DNA from: Hippophae tibetana | Taxonomy: Eukaryota > Streptophyta > Magnoliopsida > Rosales > Elaeagnaceae | Assembly: GCA_037013495.1 (NCBI GenBank) | Contig: CM072806.1 | Location: 50,045,314-50,109,313 of the forward strand | DNA: 64,000 nucleotides | Direction of reading: 5' to 3' | Shown: piece after piece, positions 53,121-61,100 of the stretch | Numbering within the stretch: position 1 is the stretch's first letter | Layout: each line of letters begins with the position of its first letter | Program-made: the position numbers and the translations under genes | Notes under the pieces: generated by a model | The model's database searches: none | What the model saw: only the letters and a program-made list of their open reading frames with translations | Told to the model about the DNA's origin: nothing

Positions 53121-53658
53121 TGGATTTCCTTTATTTTATTCTAGAGAATCATCAAACTTGCATTCCAATTGTGATTTTAAAAAAAGGGAATTACATTTTG
53201 GTTAAGAGTCTTTCTTTAAAGTCCTATTTGGACATTCTTTTTGTCATCCTTTGCAATTAAGTTTTTAAAATTCTAATTGTCAAGATTTTCAAGATCTTGA
53301 AAAGATTCTTTCTTGGGTCTTTAGAGTGCAATTTGGACTTTATTTATGTCACCCTTTGCCATTAATTTTTTAAAAATTTGATTTTTGAGATTGTCACCCT
53401 TAAACCAATTACTTCTTGAAGATTAAATGAATTCTTTGATTTTGTTAAAAACACAAAAAGAAGGGTGGCTTGAGATTTGAGTGGTAAAAGGAAAGAGAAA
53501 TAAAAAAGCCAAAATAGTGTGAAATAAAGCAAAACTTGTGTGAGAAAATGCACCATAATAGTGTGGAAAAAGGAGTGATAACAATCTAATTTGAGAGAAA
53601 ACACGTAAGAGAGTTAGTGAGGAAAAACACCTTTTATTTTATTATACATATTGAAAAC
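53121..53658 (+). mobile_element. Leader part of A copy 7
   Basis: It matches A leaders from the TTCTAGAGAATCATCAAACTT block (about 53142). It includes minisatellite-like units at 53205 and 53300 and AAACACGTAAGAGAGTTAGT just before gag. The 5' LTR and PBS are missing, replaced by the D-like LTRs. Confidence 0.75.
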
Positions 53659-54330
53659 ATGAGTAAGGAAGGAGCACCACAAGAGGTTGACTTGAAATTC
53701 TTCATCAAAGTTGTTAATGACCAATTTAAGAGGCTTAATGCAAGGTTGGATGATTTAGAATCCTTTTTCGTTTCTGAGTCACGTAGAAGAAGACATAGAA
53801 GACATGATTTCGAGTAGGAAGAAGTTGATTCCATTGTGGAAGGGAGAGTGGGTTATAAATAGGATAAAAAGGTTATGGTTTTACAAAAAAATGGAGAAAT
53901 CAAAAGTGTCGATGTTGAAGTGGAAGAACCTATGCATGGAGATTCACTTATCCCAAGGAGAGTCCTGAATATATCTCCTAAGGATGAAGGAGATGAGAAG
54001 CACCATGATCATATTTTTCACACAAGATGTCATATGAAGGATAAGGTACGCATGTTAATTATTGATAGTGGGGGTTGCACTAAGGTTGCTAGTACCTTAT
54101 TTGTAGAAAAGTTAAATTTGAAGTGGTAGAAGCATCCTAAACTATACAAGCTATTATAATGATTGTGGAGAAGTGAAGGTTAATAAACAAGTTTGGGTTC
54201 CTTTTTCAATTGGAAAATATGAAGATGAGGTTCTTTGTGATGTGGCACCAATGTATGCTAGTCATATAATGCTAGGCCGACTATGCCAGTTGGATAGAAG
54301 GGTGTCGCATGATAGTTAAAAAAAATCACC
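53659..54330 (+). pseudogene. Short gag and retropepsin of A copy 7
   Basis: Gag starts at ATG 53659: MSKEGAPQEVDLKFFIKVVN, FKRLNARLDDLESFF, then RRRHRRHDFE and a stop at 53815. VEGRVGYK, stop, DKKVMVLQKNGEIKS is the short-gag junction. The protease frame follows from 53875: VDVEVEEPMHGDSLIPRRVL, HTRCHMKDKVRMLIIDSGGC (active-site DSG intact), TKVASTLFVEKLNLKW, then a stop. The C-terminal lobe continues in broken frames to MLGRL.QLDRRV at about 54290. Confidence 0.85.
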
Positions 54331-54873
54331 ATTCTTTTGAAATGGACAATTGAAAAGTGGTATTAACCCTCTTCAAACCATTGCAAGCTCATGATGACCA
54401 AATTAGGATAGTATGAGCATGCAAGATGTGGGGAAAAAAAATTGTGAGCAAGAGGAAAATAAAAAAAGAGTAAGTGAAGTAGAGAGAAAAAATGGAGGGA
54501 AAAGTGAGCCAAAAACGGAAGAAAGTGAGCACAAAGGAGAGATGAGTGAGCAAAGAGGTGAGAAAAGTGAGCAAAAAGGAGAAAAAAATGAGTGTAATTG
54601 TGAAAAACATGAGATTAATAGTGCAATGATGACAAGGCAACAAGTACTTGTACATAAGTACAAGGATGTTTATCTTTCTACTAATGATCTAAACTCATCT
54701 TTGCCTAGTGTTATTACATTTTTATAGTAAGAACTTGAGGATCAACTTCCTGAAGAAATTTCCCATGGATTACCTCCATTGAGAGAAATTGAGCATCAAA
54801 TAGACTTCATGCATGGATCCATTATTTCAAATTGACATGCTTATGGAGCTAAGATTAGAGGACAAATATTTTC
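54331..54873 (+). pseudogene. Charged repeat linker and RT-proximal segment of A copy 7
   Basis: The clearest linker: an open frame from 54413 to 54727 with about 8-10-residue repeats of the KSEQKGEK/ESEHKGEM kind (residues 32-62). Then TRQQVLVHKYKDVYLSTNDL and NSSLPSVITFL follow. After a stop come QLPEEISHGLPPLREIEHQI and DFMHGSIISN, then the join to the 3' end. The repeats are strongly hydrophilic and alternate acidic and basic residues. Confidence 0.82.
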
Positions 54874-55429
54874 AAAGATGAGGGAAATAATGGAGATTGA
54901 GATGCTGATCAAGTTGATGTTCCTAAGTGATGATCAAGTTAATGTTCCTAAATATTCTCAAAATCCTTTGCAAGAAATTGGTTGTCTGATGACTAGGGAT
55001 TGATATGGAAGATCAAGTTGGGTGCAAGGGTTACTTTAGGAAGCAATTTTTATTTTAATTAATTGTTTTTTAGATTGGATTAGATCCAATCCTCCACTAA
55101 ATAAAGCCCATGTTGTCTAGGGTTTTCTATTAGGGATTCTTGCTTATAAAAGAGCAGGTATGTAATTTGGAGAGAAGAACGAATATCATTAATGAAAAGT
55201 ATATTTTAGAAAGCTTCTTAATTTGCCTTCTTGTGTTCTTCATTGAATGCTTGAATTCGACTTATCAAAGGTAGCGATCATCCTTAGGGGCGTCTCAAGA
55301 TTAGGGTTTTAAGTACTTTGTTTCCTTAGGGTTATAATCTGATCATCTTCAACACATTCTTAGCAAATCAATTGTTCCTATTCTTTTGAGTTTGTGATTT
55401 ACTAGGATTGTTTACCTTGATTTGCATCA
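54874..55429 (+). mobile_element. PPT and 3' LTR of A copy 7
   Basis: The purine tract AAAGATGAGGGAAATAA ends at 54890. The LTR spans 54891-55429 (539 bp), from TGGAGATTGAGATGCTGATC to TTTGCATCA. It has a 31-bp duplication near its start (GATCAAGTT.ATGTTCCTAA at about 54908 and 54944). A TATA-like GCTTATAAAAGAG lies at about 55142. Confidence 0.85.
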
Positions 55430-55990
55430 TTAGTGCTAAAAAAGAATAGGAAATAATACAAAGAGAAAAAAATTATAAACAAGAAACAAAAATACTGAAA
55501 GAGATATATTTACCTGACTTAATGCCAAGCTCTGATACTAAATGATACGAAGCTCACCTAAAGAAGTGTGACCTAAAGATCAATATTGATCTCTTTACTT
55601 GGAACGTTCTTTATCAGGTTGTAGAAAAGTAATAAAAGAGGGTCGAGACCCCATTATTTATAATGAGATAGGAATCATAGAATCAAAGAAGGCTAGGGTA
55701 GATGCCACACTCAAGTGCATTGGTTGATGTGAGTGATAAGTGAAGTTTTGAGTGGCACAAGATTACTTTTGATATGTTCCGTAAAAAAATTCAAAGGAAA
55801 TAAGGATAAAAACTATCATTAATTTGATTAAATTAAAACTATATAAAGGTCTTTAAAAACTCTAAAAAATAATATAAATTATAGCTAATAAAAAATAAAT
55901 ATAAAACACTAATGTTATTGCTGGAAATATAATACAATATCCTAAAAATAAAGTTAATATTAGACCTACCAAATACACATTGAAACTCAT
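55430..55990 (-). mobile_element. Leader, Met-tRNA PBS and LTR end of another element (minus strand)
   Basis: The minus strand TAGTATCAGAGC at 55529-55540 is a Met-tRNA PBS with one mismatch, followed (plus coordinates rising) by an LTR end TGATACGAAGCTCACC at 55543. The LTR body extends at least to about 55770. Its U3 side grades into AT-rich sequence without a clear start. The leader (55430-55528) is cut off at the A copy 7 LTR. It is not A, B or C by sequence. Confidence 0.65.
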
Positions 55991-56069
55991 AAAGGTAATT
56001 ATTAGGAAGATCTCTGTGAGATTTTCTAAAGTCACTTTTGACTTAGTAAACTTGTGAAATAGAATAATT

Positions 56070-56490
56070 GTAGCCTAAAACACCATTTTCGGATGTATGC
56101 GCTAAAATATTGCAAAGAGTGCTCCAATACCACCTATCGTGAAAATTGCAATATAAATGCACCAAAAGTATATTTTTCGAGTATATTTGTGTAAAAGCTA
56201 TAAACGGTTCTTCGGTACCACCCGAATTGAAATTGCACCATGGATGAATCAAAACACCAGTTTTAGGTATATGTGCAATTCATATTAACCTAAACACCAT
56301 TTTTGGCTATATATGTGCCTCAACGTGATAAAAAGTGCTCTTGTTCCAATTCTCATGAAAACTACACTACGTATACACAAGATGTCATTTTTGGTTATAT
56401 GTACAAAGAAGTTCTATATAGGGCCCCAGTACTACCAATATTGAAAATAGTGCTACTGATGAACTTAGAAAACACCATTTTTTCTTCATT
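56070..56490. repeat. Degenerate tandem repeat, unit about 80-110 bp
   Basis: A pattern of ACACCATTTTTGGNTATATGTGC, then AAAAGTGCTC, then a CCAATACCACCNATCGTGAAAA-type block, then TGCACTANNNATGNACC, recurs about four times (starting near 56079, 56160, 56252, 56296-56380). Spacing is irregular and divergence high. No coding function. It is probably an old satellite or the repeated part of an LTR. Confidence 0.6.
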
Positions 56491-56715
56491 TCCTTCATTT
56501 TGTCACTTCATTTACTTTTATAAGTATTCTATTAATTTTACACACTTATTATTCATATTTTTTCTTCTGTTATTATGTGTTATTATTTATGAGTATAAAT
56601 TTTTGTATTATATATGTAGGTTTGTATTATAACATCAGGAGAAGAATATGATGATCTTGAATCAAATAAAACAAAATCATGGTAATTTTTCTACTATTAA
56701 TTAATATTTTATTTT
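56491..56715. other. AT-rich spacer, no feature recognised
   Basis: T-rich sequence; the ORF 56303-56632 has a hydrophobic tail caused by composition. Nothing identifiable. Confidence 0.4.
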
Positions 56716-57475
56716 TCAAATATTTGTATTATTTGAATTATTTGCTAAACTGATTTTGTTTTTTTTTTCAACTCGAATACAGGGTTTTGTTTGAGTGAAA
56801 ATGAGTAAATTTAAAAATAAAAAATTAAAGACTGTTCACCACGTCAACCAACTTTAAACGTAAAGTCAGTTCATCGCGTGAAACATATTCTTAGCAAATC
56901 AATCGTTTCCATTCCTTTGAGTTCATGAGTTTCTAGGGTTGTTTGCCTAGAGGGTCCACCTCAAGGGAGTAATCTTCCACATACCAAGGTTTACATCTCT
57001 TTATAGGTGTTGGATTGTGGTTTCCATCCAAATCTGACGTAGATCGGTCATAGGAACTAATTAATGGAGATTGAGGTGCTAATCAAGTTGATGTTTTCAA
57101 ATATTTGTATTATTTGAACTATTTGCTAAACTGATTTTGTTTTTTTTCAACTCGAATACAGGGTTTTATTTGAGTGAAAATGAGTAAAAAAAAAAAAAAA
57201 AATTAAAGTCGGTTCACCACGTGAACCAACTTTAAACGTAAAGTCGGTTCATCGCGTGAAACATTTTCTTAGCAAATCAATCGTTTCCATTCCTTTGAGT
57301 TCATGAGTTTCTAGGGTTGTTTGCCTAGAGGGTCCACCTTAAGGGAGTAATCTTCCACATACCAAGGTTTACATCTCTTTATAGGTGTTGGATTGTGGTT
57401 TCCATCCAAATCTGACGTAGATCGGTCATAGGAACTAATTAATGGAGATTGAGGTGCTAACCAAGTTGATGTTTA
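56716..57475 (+). repeat. About 380-bp tandem duplication with an A LTR-end fragment
   Basis: Unit 1 (56716-57096) and unit 2 (57097-57475) are near-identical apart from an A-run length difference. Both contain CAACTCGAATACAGGGTTTT, GGTTCACCACGTGAACC-like palindromes, TTCATCGCGTGAAAC and an A LTR-end fragment (CTTAGCAAATCAATCGTTTC...GGGTCCACCT). Both also contain the D-like segment TTTACATCTCTTTATAGGTG TTGG. Both end TTAATGGAGATTGAGGTGCT, the A LTR start. High similarity indicates a recent duplication. Confidence 0.88.
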
Positions 57476-58022
57476 CAAATATTGTAAAGATTCTTAAGAA
57501 CCTACAAATATTCTCAAGATCCAATACAAGGGATAAATTTGGAATATTAAATTAGATTCAAGGATAATTATGGGCCTTTTATGTTTATCAATTTTTATTT
57601 TAGTGAATTATGAGATTTTTATTTTAAGTCTTTTAGGCTTTTATTTTTGATGTTGGATTAGGCCCAATACATAACTAAATAGGCCTATTAGACCTATTTC
57701 ACCTATGGATTTTACTTTTAGGGTTTCTTGCTTATATAGAAGACGAGTTATGTAATTTGGAGGGAGGAACGAATATTCATTAATGAAAAGAAAGTTTCAG
57801 AGAACTTCTTGCCTTTCCTTCTTGTGTTCTTGATTGAATACTTGAATCCGACTTATCAAAGGGAGTGATCATCCTTTGTGGCATCTCAAGGTTTGGGTTT
57901 TAAGGATTTTGTTTCGTTGGGGTTCTAATATGATCATCTTTAACACGTTCTAAGAAAATCAATCATTTCTATTCCTATGAGTTTATAGGTTTATATGTTG
58001 GTCACCTAAAGGATCCGCATCA
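57443..58022 (+). mobile_element. Terminal A-family LTR, intact length
   Basis: 580 bp from TGGAGATTGAGGTGCTAACC to GGATCCGCATCA. It has the GGTTTCTTGCTTATATAGAAG TATA region at about 57730 and the CATCCTTTGTGGCATCTCAA block. The pol-tail frame in U3 is shorter than in 22045-22728. It is the last transposon LTR before the telomere. Confidence 0.88.
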
Positions 58023-58024
58023 TT

Positions 58025-58037
58025 TGGTATCAGGGCC
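58025..58037 (+). promoter_or_regulatory. Met-tRNA PBS of the terminal A copy
   Basis: TGGTATCAGGGCC, one mismatch, two bases after the LTR end. Confidence 0.85.
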
Positions 58038-58155
58038 TTGGTTGTTGAATTTTTTTTTTCTATTTTCATCTATCTTTGTTTTGAATTCGAGATATCAAAC
58101 ACAAATTTCACCCTTTCATTGTTTGCTTCGTTCTTGAGTCACAAAAAAATCAACC
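58038..58155 (+). mobile_element. Leader stub of the terminal A copy, cut by the telomere
   Basis: 118 bp of A leader (CATCTATCTTTGTTTTGAAT and TTCTTGAGTCACAAAAAAAT are standard leader blocks), ending CAACC directly at the first TTTAGGG. Confidence 0.85.
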
Positions 58156-61100
58156 TTTAGGGTTTAGGGTTTAGGGTTTAGGGTTTAGGGTTTAGGGTTT
58201 AGGGTTTAGGGTTTAGGGTTTAGGGTTTAGGGTTTAGGGTTTAGGGTTTAGGGTTTAGGGTTTAGGGTTTAGGGTTTAGGGTTTAGGGTTTAGGGTTTAG
58301 GGTTTAGGGTTTAGGGTTTAGGGTTTAGGGTTTAGGGTTTAGGGTTTAGGGTTTAGGGTTTAGGGTTTAGGGTTTAGGGTTTAGGGTTTAGGGTTTAGGG
58401 TTTAGGGTTTAGGGTTTAGGGTTTAGGGTTTAGGGTTTAGGGTTTAGGGTTTAGGGTTTAGGGTTTAGGGTTTAGGGTTTAGGGTTTAGGGTTTAGGGTT
58501 TAGGGTTTAGGGTTTAGGGTTTAGGGTTTAGGGTTTAGGGTTTAGGGTTTAGGGTTTAGGGTTTAGGGTTTAGGGTTTAGGGTTTAGGGTTTAGGGTTTA
58601 GGGTTTAGGGTTTAGGGTTTAGGGTTTAGGGTTTAGGGTTTAGGGTTTAGGGTTTAGGGTTTAGGGTTTAGGGTTTAGGGTTTAGGGTTTAGGGTTTAGG
58701 GTTTAGGGTTTAGGGTTTAGGGTTTAGGGTTTAGGGTTTAGGGTTTAGGGTTTAGGGTTTAGGGTTTAGGGTTTAGGGTTTAGGGTTTAGGGTTTAGGGT
58801 TTAGGGTTTAGGGTTTAGGGTTTAGGGTTTAGGGTTTAGGGTTTAGGGTTTAGGGTTTAGGGTTTAGGGTTTAGGGTTTAGGGTTTAGGGTTTAGGGTTT
58901 AGGGTTTAGGGTTTAGGGTTTAGGGTTTAGGGTTTAGGGTTTAGGGTTTAGGGTTTAGGGTTTAGGGTTTAGGGTTTAGGGTTTAGGGTTTAGGGTTTAG
59001 GGTTTAGGGTTTAGGGTTTAGGGTTTAGGGTTTAGGGTTTAGGGTTTAGGGTTTAGGGTTTAGGGTTTAGGGTTTAGGGTTTAGGGTTTAGGGTTTAGGG
59101 TTTAGGGTTTAGGGTTTAGGGTTTAGGGTTTAGGGTTTAGGGTTTAGGGTTTAGGGTTTAGGGTTTAGGGTTTAGGGTTTAGGGTTTAGGGTTTAGGGTT
59201 TAGGGTTTAGGGTTTAGGGTTTAGGGTTTAGGGTTTAGGGTTTAGGGTTTAGGGTTTAGGGTTTAGGGTTTAGGGTTTAGGGTTTAGGGTTTAGGGTTTA
59301 GGGTTTAGGGTTTAGGGTTTAGGGTTTAGGGTTTAGGGTTTAGGGTTTAGGGTTTAGGGTTTAGGGTTTAGGGTTTAGGGTTTAGGGTTTAGGGTTTAGG
59401 GTTTAGGGTTTAGGGTTTAGGGTTTAGGGTTTAGGGTTTAGGGTTTAGGGTTTAGGGTTTAGGGTTTAGGGTTTAGGGTTTAGGGTTTAGGGTTTAGGGT
59501 TTAGGGTTTAGGGTTTAGGGTTTAGGGTTTAGGGTTTAGGGTTTAGGGTTTAGGGTTTAGGGTTTAGGGTTTAGGGTTTAGGGTTTAGGGTTTAGGGTTT
59601 AGGGTTTAGGGTTTAGGGTTTAGGGTTTAGGGTTTAGGGTTTAGGGTTTAGGGTTTAGGGTTTAGGGTTTAGGGTTTAGGGTTTAGGGTTTAGGGTTTAG
59701 GGTTTAGGGTTTAGGGTTTAGGGTTTAGGGTTTAGGGTTTAGGGTTTAGGGTTTAGGGTTTAGGGTTTAGGGTTTAGGGTTTAGGGTTTAGGGTTTAGGG
59801 TTTAGGGTTTAGGGTTTAGGGTTTAGGGTTTAGGGTTTAGGGTTTAGGGTTTAGGGTTTAGGGTTTAGGGTTTAGGGTTTAGGGTTTAGGGTTTAGGGTT
59901 TAGGGTTTAGGGTTTAGGGTTTAGGGTTTAGGGTTTAGGGTTTAGGGTTTAGGGTTTAGGGTTTAGGGTTTAGGGTTTAGGGTTTAGGGTTTAGGGTTTA
60001 GGGTTTAGGGTTTAGGGTTTAGGGTTTAGGGTTTAGGGTTTAGGGTTTAGGGTTTAGGGTTTAGGGTTTAGGGTTTAGGGTTTAGGGTTTAGGGTTTAGG
60101 GTTTAGGGTTTAGGGTTTAGGGTTTAGGGTTTAGGGTTTAGGGTTTAGGGTTTAGGGTTTAGGGTTTAGGGTTTAGGGTTTAGGGTTTAGGGTTTAGGGT
60201 TTAGGGTTTAGGGTTTAGGGTTTAGGGTTTAGGGTTTAGGGTTTAGGGTTTAGGGTTTAGGGTTTAGGGTTTAGGGTTTAGGGTTTAGGGTTTAGGGTTT
60301 AGGGTTTAGGGTTTAGGGTTTAGGGTTTAGGGTTTAGGGTTTAGGGTTTAGGGTTTAGGGTTTAGGGTTTAGGGTTTAGGGTTTAGGGTTTAGGGTTTAG
60401 GGTTTAGGGTTTAGGGTTTAGGGTTTAGGGTTTAGGGTTTAGGGTTTAGGGTTTAGGGTTTAGGGTTTAGGGTTTAGGGTTTAGGGTTTAGGGTTTAGGG
60501 TTTAGGGTTTAGGGTTTAGGGTTTAGGGTTTAGGGTTTAGGGTTTAGGGTTTAGGGTTTAGGGTTTAGGGTTTAGGGTTTAGGGTTTAGGGTTTAGGGTT
60601 TAGGGTTTAGGGTTTAGGGTTTAGGGTTTAGGGTTTAGGGTTTAGGGTTTAGGGTTTAGGGTTTAGGGTTTAGGGTTTAGGGTTTAGGGTTTAGGGTTTA
60701 GGGTTTAGGGTTTAGGGTTTAGGGTTTAGGGTTTAGGGTTTAGGGTTTAGGGTTTAGGGTTTAGGGTTTAGGGTTTAGGGTTTAGGGTTTAGGGTTTAGG
60801 GTTTAGGGTTTAGGGTTTAGGGTTTAGGGTTTAGGGTTTAGGGTTTAGGGTTTAGGGTTTAGGGTTTAGGGTTTAGGGTTTAGGGTTTAGGGTTTAGGGT
60901 TTAGGGTTTAGGGTTTAGGGTTTAGGGTTTAGGGTTTAGGGTTTAGGGTTTAGGGTTTAGGGTTTAGGGTTTAGGGTTTAGGGTTTAGGGTTTAGGGTTT
61001 AGGGTTTAGGGTTTAGGGTTTAGGGTTTAGGGTTTAGGGTTTAGGGTTTAGGGTTTAGGGTTTAGGGTTTAGGGTTTAGGGTTTAGGGTTTAGGGTTTAG

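Noticed and set aside
56303..56632. 109-codon ORF with a hydrophobic C-terminus
   Set aside because: It spans the degenerate repeat and a T-rich tract; the membrane-like segment follows from composition.
57443..58155. Complete A element at the telomere
   Set aside because: Only LTR, PBS and 118 bp of leader are present before the telomere repeats begin.
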